From contig CAZLPW010000030.1 in assembly GCA_964561495.1 (NCBI GenBank), forward strand, positions 1 to 22,098: a stretch of 22,098 bases of DNA. The letters are read 5' to 3'. Positions 1 to 8,487 of the stretch are shown here, piece by piece; within the stretch, counting starts at the first letter, position 1, and each line of letters begins with the position of its first letter. Both the position numbers and the translations under genes were made by a program. The notes under the pieces were generated by a model. It searched no databases and was not told the DNA's origin. It worked only from the letters and a program-made list of their open reading frames with translations. This stretch comes from CAZLPW01 sp964561495 (GTDB lineage Bacteria > Fidelibacterota > Marinisomatia > Marinisomatales > UBA1611).

Positions 1-2
1 AT

Positions 3-1649
3 TTTGATCTTGATGAAACCTTTTCAGAAGATATTCTTGCAAAAATTGAACAAAAGATGAAAGAGCTAACTAAACAAAATCAGGAAATTATTAGGCATGA
101 GGTTTCTACCTCCGAGGCAGCAGAAATATTTAGAGAACTTGGTGAGTCTTATAAGTTAGAAATTATTGAACAAATAAATCCTGATGATACAATTACCATG
201 TACAAACAATCTGATTTTACGGATCTTTGCAGAGGACCTCATGTATCAAATACTTCTAAAATAAAATATTTTAAATTATTATCAACCTCAGGTGCATACT
301 GGAGAGGAAATGAAAATAACAAAATGCTACAAAGAGTTTACGGTACAGTGTTCTCAACTAAAGGTGCATTAAAAACTCATCTCCACAACCTAGAAGAGGC
401 AAAAAAAAGAGACCATAGAAAACTTGGGAAAGAATTAAAACTTTTCACATTTGACGATGAAATAGGTCCAGGGCTTCCGCTATGGTTGCCAAATGGTGCA
501 ATTATTGTTGAAGAACTCGAAAAATTAGCCAAAGAAACTGAATATAAAGCAGGATATGATATCGTAAGAACGCCACATCTTACAAAAGGTATTTTATATG
601 AAAAATCTGGCCATCTTGAACATTACAAAGACTCTATGTATCCAGCAATGGATATAGATGGATCTGAGTACTATGTTAAACCTATGAATTGTCCACACCA
701 TCACAAGATTTATGCATCATCTCCAAAAAGTTATAGAGATTTGCCAATAAGACTATCAGAATATGGCACCTGCTATAGATATGAAAAATCTGGCCAATTA
801 TTTGGACTTATGAGGGTCCGAAGCCTTCAAATGAATGATGCACATATATATTGCACCGAACATCAGTTCAAAGAAGAATTCCTTTCAGTATGTAATATGT
901 ATCTAAAGTATTTTGAGATTTTTGGTATAAAAAAATATACTATGAGACTTAGTCTGCACAGCAATGATGGACTTGGTAAAAAATATGTAAATGAACCGAA
1001 GCTTTGGCTAGAAACTGAAAAATGGGTAAGAGACGCCTTAATTGAAGGTGGAATAAAATTTGAAGAAGTTCCAGGCGAGGCAGCCTTCTATGGGCCTAAA
1101 ATAGATGTGCAAGTGTGGAGCGCAATAGGTAAAGAATTTACGCTAGCTACCAATCAAGTGGATTTTGCAGTCCCCGCAAAATTTAAATTAGGATATGTAG
1201 ATGAAGATGGAATAAATCAGGTACCACTATGTATTCATAGAGCACCATTAGGAACACATGAAAGATTTATAGGATTTCTTATTGAACATTTTGGAGGTAA
1301 TTTCCCGCTTTGGCTTACACCGATTCAGGTAGCTGTTCTCCCTGTTTCTGATAAAGTAAAAGATTACGCAAATGAAATAAATGAAAAACTAAAAGACACT
1401 TTTATTAGAACCTATGTTGATAATAGAGCAGACAAAATTGGATCAAAAATAAGAAATGCTGAGCTTGCAAAGATTAATATCATGTTAATAGTCGGTGAAA
1501 AAGAAGCTGCTGAAAATAAAATCACCGTTAGAAAACGATTTATAGGAGACACAGGCTCAACAGATTTAAATTCTTTTATAAAAGAAATTAAAAACGAAAT
1601 AAATAACAGGAGGCTTCCTCATAGCAAAGAAACAGAAACAAAGAGTTAA
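3..1649 (+). CDS. thrS: Threonyl-tRNA synthetase, 5'-truncated by window edge
   Basis: Charges tRNA-Thr with threonine in the cytoplasm (class II aminoacyl-tRNA synthetase). The frame is open from base 3, before the first in-frame ATG at 57, so the gene starts upstream and the N-terminal TGS region is not visible. The visible part begins inside the N-terminal editing half. The tRNA-SAD segment follows (DLCRGPHV near 225-245, then GAYWRG near 292-306). The catalytic core holds the three expected zinc ligands: Cys of MNCPHH (684-701), His of NDAHIYC (about 835-855) and His of IHRAPLGTHER (about 1232-1264). The C-terminal anticodon-binding domain covers roughly the last 100 residues. The motif usually written RVRGFTQDDAHIF reads RVRSLQMNDAHIY here, a tolerated variation. 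The 3' end overlaps infC by 29 nt, so the two are probably translationally coupled. Identity is certain; only the start is unknown. Confidence 0.97.
   Translation, partial: FDLDETFSEDILAKIEQKMKELTKQNQEIIRHEVSTSEAAEIFRELGESYKLEIIEQINPDDTITMYKQSDFTDLCRGPHVSNTSKIKYFKLLSTSGAYWRGNENNKMLQRVYGTVFSTKGALKTHLHNLEEAKKRDHRKLGKELKLFTFDDEIGPGLPLWLPNGAIIVEELEKLAKETEYKAGYDIVRTPHLTKGILYEKSGHLEHYKDSMYPAMDIDGSEYYVKPMNCPHHHKIYASSPKSYRDLPIRLSEYGTCYRYEKSGQLFGLMRVRSLQMNDAHIYCTEHQFKEEFLSVCNMYLKYFEIFGIKKYTMRLSLHSNDGLGKKYVNEPKLWLETEKWVRDALIEGGIKFEEVPGEAAFYGPKIDVQVWSAIGKEFTLATNQVDFAVPAKFKLGYVDEDGINQVPLCIHRAPLGTHERFIGFLIEHFGGNFPLWLTPIQVAVLPVSDKVKDYANEINEKLKDTFIRTYVDNRADKIGSKIRNAELAKINIMLIVGEKEAAENKITVRKRFIGDTGSTDLNSFIKEIKNEINNRRLPHSKETETKS
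1608..1613 (+). promoter_or_regulatory. Shine-Dalgarno AGGAGG that fixes the infC start at ATA
   Basis: A perfect AGGAGG lies inside the thrS coding sequence, 7 nt upstream of the ATA at 1621. There is no ATG, GTG or TTG in the infC frame between the stop at 1600-1602 and this ATA. The site is therefore the main evidence for a non-canonical start, combined with protein homology beginning at exactly that codon. Confidence 0.8.
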
Positions 1650-2133
1650 CAAAGAGATACAGGCGGATAAAGTACGATTAATATCTGAAAGGGGTGAACA
1701 ATTAGGTATCGTTACTCTTGAGGATGCATTAAAACGAACATTTGATGCGGGACTAGATTTAATTGAAATTGCACCAGATGGTTCACCACCAGTTTGTAAG
1801 ATTGTTGACTATGGAAAATTAAAATATGAAAAAAAGAAAAAACAACAACAAAGCAGAAAAAGACAACATGTAATTAAAGTCAAGGAGATTCGACTTCGAC
1901 CTACAATTGATGAACATGATCTAATGACAAAACTTAATCAGGGAAAGAAATTTCTGGCCGATGGCGCTAAATTGAAAATTACTTTAATGTTTAGAGGCCG
2001 TGAAATGTCCCGTATCGATTTGGGTCGTGATGTTATGGAACGAGTGTTTCAGGAATTAGAAGAGGTTGCAGAAATTGAAAAAGACATTCCATTGGAGGGA
2101 AGAAGAATGTCTGTAATTTTGAATGCCAAATAG
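1621..2133 (+). CDS. infC: Translation initiation factor IF-3, apparent ATA start
   Basis: IF3 binds the 30S subunit, prevents 50S joining and discriminates against non-canonical start codons. The only in-frame ATG (1924) lies mid-protein and would remove the whole N-terminal domain. Reading back from there, the frame is open to a stop at 1600-1602. IF3 homology starts right after the ATA codon at 1621: AKKQKQRVNKEI, then LGIVTLEDAL, and PPVCKIVDYGK about 60 residues in. A strong AGGAGG (1608-1613) sits 7 nt before this ATA. The product is about 170 aa, normal for IF3, with the C-terminal domain (KEIRLRP through GRRMSVIL) intact. Escherichia coli infC starts with AUU, which makes IF3 repress its own translation; an AUA here would fit the same logic. 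The gene overlaps the thrS end by 29 nt and is followed 11 nt later by rpmI. Confidence 0.93.
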   Translation: MAKKQKQRVNKEIQADKVRLISERGEQLGIVTLEDALKRTFDAGLDLIEIAPDGSPPVCKIVDYGKLKYEKKKKQQQSRKRQHVIKVKEIRLRPTIDEHDLMTKLNQGKKFLADGAKLKITLMFRGREMSRIDLGRDVMERVFQELEEVAEIEKDIPLEGRRMSVILNAK

Positions 2134-2144
2134 GAGATATTAAA

Positions 2145-2339
2145 ATGCCAAAAATGAAAACCAGACGAGGTGCAGCAAAAAGATTTAAGGTCACTGGATC
2201 AGGCCGAATCAAAAGGAATAAGGCAAATCATCGACATATGCTTATTAGAAGATCAAATAAAGTCAAAAGGAAAATGAGACAAAGCGGAATTCTAAAATCT
2301 GGTGATTCTAAATTAGTAAAAGCGATGTTAGGAATTTAA
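2145..2339 (+). CDS. rpmI: 50S ribosomal protein L35
   Basis: A 64-residue basic protein of the large ribosomal subunit, with the family's opening PKMKTRRGAAKRFKVTGSG and the later RSNKVKRKMR stretch. Length is typical. It starts 11 nt after the infC stop with a good ribosome-binding site (AGGAGA at 2133-2138). It sits in the classic infC-rpmI-rplT order, an operon that in several bacteria is autoregulated by L20. No leader structure for such control is visible in the very short spacers here. Confidence 0.98.
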   Translation: MPKMKTRRGAAKRFKVTGSGRIKRNKANHRHMLIRRSNKVKRKMRQSGILKSGDSKLVKAMLGI

Positions 2340-2358
2340 CTAATGGAGATTATAAAAA

Positions 2359-2706
2359 ATGCCAAGAGCTAATAGTTCTGTGCCTAGGCATAGGCGCCAT
2401 AGGAAAATTATAAAACAAGCCAAAGGATATTTTGGTGCAAGAAGTAGAACTTTTAAGGCTGCTAAGGATGCAGTTATTAAGGCGGGTCTGTATGCCTATA
2501 GAGATAGAAGGCAAAGGAAAAGACAACTAAGAAGACTGTGGATAACTCGAATTAACGCTGGATGTAGACTTAATGGAATTTCATACTCTGATTTTATTAA
2601 AGGATTAAAAGATAATAATATTGAATTAAATCGAAAAATTCTATCAGAATTAGTTGTGAACCATCAGAACGCTTTTTCTGAACTGGTAAGCATAGTCAAA
2701 AACTAA
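2359..2706 (+). CDS. rplT: 50S ribosomal protein L20
   Basis: L20 binds 23S rRNA early in 50S assembly and is a known autoregulator of this operon in enterobacteria and Bacillus. The 115-residue product is full length. It has the basic N-terminal extension (RHRRHRKIIKQAKGYFGAR) and the globular C-terminal half with LWITRINAGCRLNGISYS. A GGAG ribosome-binding site precedes the ATG by about 10 nt. The stop codon ends one base before the TTG start of pheS, so coupled translation into pheS is likely. Confidence 0.98.
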   Translation: MPRANSSVPRHRRHRKIIKQAKGYFGARSRTFKAAKDAVIKAGLYAYRDRRQRKRQLRRLWITRINAGCRLNGISYSDFIKGLKDNNIELNRKILSELVVNHQNAFSELVSIVKN

Positions 2707-2707
2707 A

Positions 2708-3703
2708 TTGCCAATTGAAGAAAAAATTGATATAGTTAGGAGAAATTTTCTAACTGATATCGATTCATTTCCCCAAGATAAAAAAGAAATTGAAAATCTG
2801 AGATCAAAATATCTTGGTAGGAAGGGATTTATTTCAGAACTTTTTGTACTACTGGGCAAAGCGACCAACGAAGAAAAACCAAAATTAGGCAAAAAATTAA
2901 ATCATTTTAAAAATGAAATTACAGACCTATTTGAGCTTGAAATTTCAAAAATAAATGATGAGAGTAATGATTTTCAAAAAAATCAACAAGACTTTACTTT
3001 GCCTGGTAACGAGCCAAGATTAGGCTCTCTTCATATTTTAGACCAAACCCTTACTGAGATAAAAGATATTTTCAAATCTATAGGTTTCCATTTGGCATAC
3101 GGTCCAGAAATTGATGATGACTATCATAATTTTTCAGCATTAAACATACCTGAGCATCATCCTGCCCGTGATATGCAAGATACCTTTTTTGTTGATCAAA
3201 ATACCGTATTAAGGACTCACACATCCAATGTCCAGATTCATTTAATGGAAAAAAAGGATCCGCCTTTAAGGTATATTGTACCTGGAAGAGTTTACCGAAA
3301 TGAAGCAATAGGCTATAAAAGTTATTGCTTATTCCATCAGGTTGAAGGGATTTACATTAATAAAAAGGTTTCTATGGCTGATCTTAAAGGTTGCTTAGAG
3401 TACTTTGTCAAACAAATGTTTGGGCTAAAAAGGAAGATGAGATTTAGGCCATCTTTTTTCCCTTTTACAGAACCCAGTGCGGAAGTAGATATTTGGGATA
3501 ACGACAGAAAACAATGGATGGAAATTTTAGGCTGCGGAATGGTAGATCCCGCTGTCCTAAATAATGTGGGATATGACACAAGAAAATGGAATGGATATGC
3601 ATTCGGTATGGGTGTTGAAAGAATTTCTATGCTTAAATATGGGATCGATGATATTCGGAATTTTTATAGCGGAGACGTCCGCTTTTCAAAACAATTTATA
3701 TGA
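2708..3703 (+). CDS. pheS: Phenylalanyl-tRNA synthetase alpha subunit
   Basis: Catalytic subunit of the (alpha-beta)2 enzyme that charges tRNA-Phe. Residues 1-90 form the N-terminal coiled-coil tRNA-binding region. The class II core follows, with FYSGDVRFSKQF at the extreme C-terminus, LRTHTSNVQ in the motif 1-2 region, and GFGMGVERISML-like motif 3 (AFGMGVERISMLKYG). At 331 aa it is normal to slightly short. The start is a TTG one base after the rplT stop; an in-frame stop at 2693-2695 and the absence of an ATG nearby make TTG the only reasonable start. The end overlaps the pheT start in an ATGA arrangement. Confidence 0.97.
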   Translation: MPIEEKIDIVRRNFLTDIDSFPQDKKEIENLRSKYLGRKGFISELFVLLGKATNEEKPKLGKKLNHFKNEITDLFELEISKINDESNDFQKNQQDFTLPGNEPRLGSLHILDQTLTEIKDIFKSIGFHLAYGPEIDDDYHNFSALNIPEHHPARDMQDTFFVDQNTVLRTHTSNVQIHLMEKKDPPLRYIVPGRVYRNEAIGYKSYCLFHQVEGIYINKKVSMADLKGCLEYFVKQMFGLKRKMRFRPSFFPFTEPSAEVDIWDNDRKQWMEILGCGMVDPAVLNNVGYDTRKWNGYAFGMGVERISMLKYGIDDIRNFYSGDVRFSKQFI

Positions 3704-6078
3704 TTATTTCTTTAGAATGGTTACAGGATTTTGTTAATATAAATGAAAGCCCTCAGGAGCTTTCAGATATTTTATCAAATATTGGCTTAGAAGCAGAAAC
3801 GACTGATACAAACGTTGAAACACCTGGTGTTATCATTGCTAATGTTGAGTCAGCAGAAAAACATCCGAACGCGGATAAATTAAAAATTTGCATGGTAAAT
3901 GATGGCGACACCATACATCAGGTCATATGTGGAGCCCCAAATGTAGAGCCTGGGCAATTAGTTCCTTTCGCTAAAATTGGTAGCGTCCTACCTGGTAACT
4001 TCAAAATAAAAAAGGTCAAAATTCGTGGTGTAGAATCAAATGGAATGATATGCTCTGAACGGGAGTTAAGGATTTCAGATGAGCACGAGGGGATTATGGT
4101 TCTTCCTGATAATTTGAAATTAGGCGATGACTTTAAATCTTCATACGGATATAAATTTCATTCATTAGAATTAGATATAACTCCTAATAGAGCTGATGCA
4201 TTTTCTCATTATGGCGTTGCAAGAGATATTGCATGCGCAACTGAAAGAAAACTTAAAAATCTAGAAGAAAAAAAAACTGTTTTACCTTCTGATGGATTCA
4301 AGATACCAATTTCCTCAGAAAATATTGAAGATTGCCCTCGATACATTGGTGGAATTATTAAAAATATTAAGGTTGGCCCTAGTCCAGACTGGTTAGTTCA
4401 AAAATTAAAATCGGCTGGTCATAGGAGTATTAATAATGTTGTGGATATATCTAACTATGTATTGCTTGAGATGGGACATCCAACACATATATTCGATTAT
4501 AATAAAATACTCAATAAAAAAATACTAATTCGAAGAGCAAAAAAGAACGAACCTATTACTACACTGGATGGACAGAATTTTAAATTAAATAACGATCATC
4601 TGGTCATTACAGATGGGAAACATCCAATAGCATTGGCTGGTGTAATGGGTGGAGAAAATTCAGCAGTAAGCGAACAAACATTCGAGGTGTTTGTTGAGAG
4701 TGCATATTTTAATCCAATCACAATTAGAAAAGGATCAAAGAATCTTTCTCTAACAACAGATGCATCCAAAAGATTCGAAAGAGGAGCGGATCCTAATGGC
4801 TGTTTAAAGGCTTTTTGGCGTGTAGTTTCTTTATTGGAAGAAGTTTGCGGAGGGGAGCTGATTTCCGAAGTTATAGATTACCATCCGAATCCAATTAGTC
4901 AAATAAAAATATCCTTAAGATATTCAGAAATTATTTCAGTTTTAGGCTGTACAATTGAAAAACAAAAAATTGAAACAATTTTAAGCGGTTTAAAAATAGC
5001 TTATAAATTAAAAAATGACATATACAAATGCACAATCCCATCATTTAGGCCAGATATTAACCGTGAAATTGATTTAATTGAAGAAATTGTTAGGATTTAT
5101 GGAATAAGCTCCATACCAAGCAATACTTCGTTAAATGGAGTACTACAATACGGTAATCCAGATCCAGAATCCTATTTAGACCCCATCAAGAATTCTTTTT
5201 GTGCATTTGGTTTCCATCAATTATTTTTAAACTCTTTAGATAATGGAATGGTAGCAGACTTGACAGAAAAAGTACCTGTCTCAATGTTAAATCCTTTAAA
5301 TATAGAAATGTCTAACCTGCGTACATCTTTACTTCCTGGACTTCTAAAATCAGCCGATTATAACATTAAACATGGAAATATGAATTTTAGATTATTTGAA
5401 ATAGGACAAATTCACTATATCAATTCGTCATTAGATAATAAATATGTAGAAAATAAAACTATAGCAGGCATAATACATGGAAACGAAAAAAATACTTCTA
5501 TAACTAGCAAAGAAAAAAAGGAAAACATTTTAAATCTTAAGGGAATTATTGTTTCTATATTTAGAAAAAAGTTAAATATGAATCTAAAATTTGAAAAAGA
5601 AAACCACACTGCATTCCTATCTGCTAGAAAAATTATTATAAATAATCACGAGGTTGGCTACTTAGGAGAAGTAAGCTCAAAATGGATAAAAAAATTAAAA
5701 TTAGATCTAACCACAATCTATGGGTTTGAACTAAATATTAGCCCGATAAAAGAAATGATCATAAAGAAAAAAGAATTCACAAAAATAAATTCTTATCCTA
5801 TTGTCCAACGTGATTTAAATTTAGTTATGAATGAAAATTTAGAAGCTGGAAATATTATTAATTTAATTTTTAAAATTGGTGGCAGATACGTTCTAAAAGT
5901 TAATCCCGTTAATTTATTTTTTGATGAACAGGCAATAGGAAAAGATAAAAAAAGTATTACTTTTTCAATCTTTTTTCAGCATCCTTCAAAAACACTTGAA
6001 GATAAGGATGTAAATTCTATTATTAATGAGATTATAAATATTGCAGATAACAAATTTAGTGCTAAATTACGAGCGTGA
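3700..6078 (+). CDS. pheT: Phenylalanyl-tRNA synthetase beta subunit
   Basis: Structural and editing subunit of phenylalanyl-tRNA synthetase, 792 aa, the usual bacterial length. Domains in order: N-terminal strand-rich segment; OB-fold tRNA-binding domain (about 40-150, with HPNADKL and ICGAPNV); B3/B4 editing region (about 210-370, with NNVVDISNYVLLEMGHP and GVMGGENSAV); B5 domain (about 395-470); a class II-like core without catalytic residues; and the C-terminal ferredoxin-fold anticodon-binding domain (about 695-790, with YPIVQRDLNLV). The ATG overlaps the pheS stop by 4 nt, so the two subunits are coupled. Its TGA shares bases with the GTG of the next small gene. Confidence 0.97.
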   Translation: MIISLEWLQDFVNINESPQELSDILSNIGLEAETTDTNVETPGVIIANVESAEKHPNADKLKICMVNDGDTIHQVICGAPNVEPGQLVPFAKIGSVLPGNFKIKKVKIRGVESNGMICSERELRISDEHEGIMVLPDNLKLGDDFKSSYGYKFHSLELDITPNRADAFSHYGVARDIACATERKLKNLEEKKTVLPSDGFKIPISSENIEDCPRYIGGIIKNIKVGPSPDWLVQKLKSAGHRSINNVVDISNYVLLEMGHPTHIFDYNKILNKKILIRRAKKNEPITTLDGQNFKLNNDHLVITDGKHPIALAGVMGGENSAVSEQTFEVFVESAYFNPITIRKGSKNLSLTTDASKRFERGADPNGCLKAFWRVVSLLEEVCGGELISEVIDYHPNPISQIKISLRYSEIISVLGCTIEKQKIETILSGLKIAYKLKNDIYKCTIPSFRPDINREIDLIEEIVRIYGISSIPSNTSLNGVLQYGNPDPESYLDPIKNSFCAFGFHQLFLNSLDNGMVADLTEKVPVSMLNPLNIEMSNLRTSLLPGLLKSADYNIKHGNMNFRLFEIGQIHYINSSLDNKYVENKTIAGIIHGNEKNTSITSKEKKENILNLKGIIVSIFRKKLNMNLKFEKENHTAFLSARKIIINNHEVGYLGEVSSKWIKKLKLDLTTIYGFELNISPIKEMIIKKKEFTKINSYPIVQRDLNLVMNENLEAGNIINLIFKIGGRYVLKVNPVNLFFDEQAIGKDKKSITFSIFFQHPSKTLEDKDVNSIINEIINIADNKFSAKLRA

Positions 6079-6257
6079 AGGATATGGAATTATTAAACGA
6101 ACTAGAACTTAAAATTAGGGAGATGGCTTCCTCGCTGGACCGTGAACGTGAAAAAAATATTGGATCAAATAAAAATTTGATGAATTCGAAAAAACTATCT
6201 GAAATAGAAGACCGCGTTAAGAGTTTAATTAAAACACTAGACGACCTCGAGAAGTAG
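6075..6257 (+). CDS. Small coiled-coil protein upstream of zapA, ZapB-like candidate
   Basis: A 60-residue, highly charged protein predicted to be one or two amphipathic helices (MELLNELELKIREM, then LSEIEDRVKSLIKTLDDLEK). No catalytic motif, signal peptide or membrane segment is visible. The GTG start at 6075 overlaps the pheT TGA; an in-frame ATG at 6084 is the alternative and would remove three residues. It lies 4 nt before zapA. Small coiled-coil genes next to zapA occur in other bacteria, and some are annotated as ZapB-like division proteins. A role in the Z-ring is an inference from context and coiled-coil character only; similarity to true ZapB cannot be judged by eye. It is probably a real gene given perfect packing between two certain genes. 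Confidence 0.7.
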   Translation: MKDMELLNELELKIREMASSLDREREKNIGSNKNLMNSKKLSEIEDRVKSLIKTLDDLEK

Positions 6258-6261
6258 CATC

Positions 6262-6552
6262 ATGGCTGAAAATTCTAACCAAGTTAAAATTTATATTTTT
6301 GGACAGGAATATTCTGTAAAAGCACCAGCCGATCCTGATTATATAAAGAAAATTGGGAAATATGTCGATGAAAGGATGAAGGAGGTTCAATCGGGATTCG
6401 ATTCAACACAATCTTCAACTAGAATCGCAATACTAGCTGCAATGAATATAACCGATGAGCTGTTTAACGCCAAGCAATCTGTCGATATTGATTTCAAATC
6501 TGTTGAACAGAAAATTTCTTCTCTTATTGAATTAATTGACGATAAACTCTAG
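6262..6552 (+). CDS. zapA: Cell division protein ZapA
   Basis: ZapA binds FtsZ and promotes bundling of protofilaments at mid-cell. The 96-aa product has the family layout. The N-terminal beta region contains VKIYIFGQEYSVKAP, followed by DPDYIKKIGKYVDERMKEV. The hallmark helix RIAILAAMNITDEL follows, with a C-terminal coiled coil. Position after pheT is common. In many bacteria the 6S RNA gene follows zapA, but here only 19 nt separate it from folD, so there is no room for one. No clear Shine-Dalgarno precedes the ATG. Confidence 0.92.
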   Translation: MAENSNQVKIYIFGQEYSVKAPADPDYIKKIGKYVDERMKEVQSGFDSTQSSTRIAILAAMNITDELFNAKQSVDIDFKSVEQKISSLIELIDDKL

Positions 6553-6571
6553 AAAATAATTTTTATTTTTA

Positions 6572-7450
6572 ATGGCATTAAAAATACTATCTGGCATAGA
6601 GGTAAGCGAACACGTATATACCCAGCTAATTCAGAAAATATCTAGATTGAAATCTAAAAATATAGTCCCAGGGCTTGCGGTTGTGCTTGTCGGCAATGAT
6701 CCAGCTTCTAAAATTTATGTAAGATCTAAAACAAAAAAATTCAAAGACCTTAATCTCCATTCGAATACAATAAATGTTAATAATTCAATCTCTGAAAAGG
6801 AATTGATGGAAATTATTTATGAACTAAATAATGATAAAAAATATCATGGTATCCTAGTTCAGCTACCTTTACCAAGACATATTGATAAAAATAATATAAT
6901 TAATTCGATCAATCCAAAAAAGGATGTTGATGGATTTCATCCTGAAAATGCGGGCTTACTTTCTATTGGGACACCTAGATTTATCCCCTGCACCCCTAAA
7001 GGAATAATAAGGTTACTAGAGTTTTATAATATCTCTTTAAAAAGAAAACACGTTGTGGTAGTTGGGCGAAGTAATCTGGTTGGTAGGCCTATCTCGATTT
7101 TAACAAGCTCTTATGGAAAAATGCTTAATGGTACCACTACAATCTGTCACTCTGGAACAAAGGATATTTCTAATTACACTAAAAAAGCTGATGTTCTTAT
7201 TTCTGCAATTGGAAAAAGTGAATTCTTTACATCAAAAGAAATTAAAAAAGGTGCAATTTTAATTGATGTTGGTATAAATAAAATCAATTCAAATAATTCA
7301 AAAGGATATAAGATTGTTGGTGATTTCGAATGGAATTCAATATCAAGATTCGCTTCGGGCGCCACACCAGTTCCAGGCGGGATTGGACCGATGACAATAG
7401 CAATGCTAGTAGAAAACACCGTCTATGCAGCGGAAACTTATTCTGCCTAA
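6572..7450 (+). CDS. folD: FolD, methylenetetrahydrofolate dehydrogenase/cyclohydrolase
   Basis: Bifunctional cytoplasmic enzyme that interconverts 5,10-methylene-THF, 5,10-methenyl-THF and 10-formyl-THF, supplying one-carbon units for purines and formyl-Met. At 292 aa it is full length. Visible motifs are YVRSK with catalytic Tyr49/Lys53, VQLPLP (96-101), DVDGF (118-122), the nucleotide-binding GRSNLVGRP (165-173) and PVPGGIGPMT (266-275). These cover the active site and the NADP-binding half. The start at 6572 has no obvious Shine-Dalgarno. The last 26 nt overlap the start of the next gene, so coupling is likely. Confidence 0.97.
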   Translation: MALKILSGIEVSEHVYTQLIQKISRLKSKNIVPGLAVVLVGNDPASKIYVRSKTKKFKDLNLHSNTINVNNSISEKELMEIIYELNNDKKYHGILVQLPLPRHIDKNNIINSINPKKDVDGFHPENAGLLSIGTPRFIPCTPKGIIRLLEFYNISLKRKHVVVVGRSNLVGRPISILTSSYGKMLNGTTTICHSGTKDISNYTKKADVLISAIGKSEFFTSKEIKKGAILIDVGINKINSNNSKGYKIVGDFEWNSISRFASGATPVPGGIGPMTIAMLVENTVYAAETYSA

Positions 7451-8273
7451 CTATTTAACAATAATAATTTTTACTGGTCTGATTTGGGGGCAAACCTATA
7501 CGGGCTCTCATTTTCTTATTTCTTATAATATTCGATACGATAATAACTGGGATATTGAAAATAGTTGGTTATTAAGAAAAAATAAACTTTGTCAATTATT
7601 AAATGACTACAATCCTTCTATTTTCGGTATACAAGAAGGATTACTAAACCAAGTGAATTTCATTGACAGTGTTTTAGTTAAATACGATTATGTTGGTGTG
7701 GGGAGAGATGATGGTAAAATAAAAGGCGAGTTTTGTGCAATTTATTTTGATACTACACGATTTAAAATAGGAACCAATTCAACATTTTGGCTTTCTGAGA
7801 CGCCTGATATTGTATCAGTTGGTTGGGATGCTGCACTTGAAAGAATATGTACATATGGTCTATTTGAGAATAAAATTTCTGGAAAAAAATTCTGGGTATT
7901 TAATACTCATTTTGATCATTCAGGTATTATTTCGAGAAAAGAATCATCAGAATTAATCATAAAGAAGATTAAAGAAATAAACACGGAATCACTTCCAGTA
8001 ATCCTCATGGGAGATTTAAACTCAATTCCTGATAGTGATCCTATTAAATTATTAGAAAAAGAATTTACGGATCCGTTAAGGGTTTCTTTAAAAAACTTAG
8101 AAGGACCCAAAGGTACATTTAATGGTTTTGATTTGATGCTGACTATAGATAATCGAATTGATTATATTTTTACTAAAAATGTTAAAGTAGTTTCCTATAG
8201 ACATATTGATGAAAGATTAAATAATAAAAAACATATTTCAGATCATCTTCCTGTAATGATCGAAATCTTATGA
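7425..8273 (+). CDS. Secreted endonuclease/exonuclease/phosphatase family protein
   Basis: A 282-aa metal-dependent phosphoesterase of the DNase I-like EEP superfamily. Residues 1-23 form a likely signal peptide (hydrophobic core LTIIIFTGLIWG, possible cleavage near Gln23), so it probably acts outside the cytoplasm. All expected active-site elements are visible: Asn35 in SYNIRYDN, Glu71 in QEG, Glu102 in GEF, His162 and Asp164 in THFDH, Asp197/Asn199 in MGDLNS, Asp246 in RIDYIF and Asp273-His274 in SDH. Substrate cannot be told from sequence; relatives include nucleases, sphingomyelinases and inositol phosphatases. It begins within the folD coding region and has no better start. As the last gene of the operon it is followed by a terminator-like hairpin about 215 nt downstream. 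Confidence 0.9.
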   Translation: MQRKLILPNYLTIIIFTGLIWGQTYTGSHFLISYNIRYDNNWDIENSWLLRKNKLCQLLNDYNPSIFGIQEGLLNQVNFIDSVLVKYDYVGVGRDDGKIKGEFCAIYFDTTRFKIGTNSTFWLSETPDIVSVGWDAALERICTYGLFENKISGKKFWVFNTHFDHSGIISRKESSELIIKKIKEINTESLPVILMGDLNSIPDSDPIKLLEKEFTDPLRVSLKNLEGPKGTFNGFDLMLTIDNRIDYIFTKNVKVVSYRHIDERLNNKKHISDHLPVMIEIL

Positions 8274-8487
8274 TCCTTCATTATTATCAGGATGTATATC
8301 TATGATTCAGTCATCGGAGTTTATACAACTTAAAAAGATGCTTCTGTTTAAGTAAAGTAATATTGATTATATATATTATTACCTAAATTTATCAGCTGAA
8401 GCAAGATTTTAATTAGCTAAATATAGCCAAACAGTATGCAAAAAGGTGCGTATTTATGCGATTTGAGATGAAATTTATTACAACAAA
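8274..8487. other. Non-coding gap, nothing recognised
   Basis: AT-rich spacer between the EEP gene and the terminator/tRNA. I read all frames on both strands and found only reading frames of about 10-15 codons without ribosome-binding sites. No convincing promoter pair, riboswitch fold or tandem repeat was seen. It could hold the tRNA promoter or a small RNA ending at the hairpin at 8488-8511, but nothing in the bases shows this directly. Confidence 0.5.

Noticed and set aside
1924..2133. A separate 69-aa protein starting at the ATG at 1924
   Set aside because: It is the C-terminal part of IF3; the same frame is open and homologous back to 1621, so the internal ATG is not the start.
6553..6571. 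6S RNA gene beside zapA
   Set aside because: 6S RNA often follows zapA, but only 19 nt separate zapA from folD, so there is no room.
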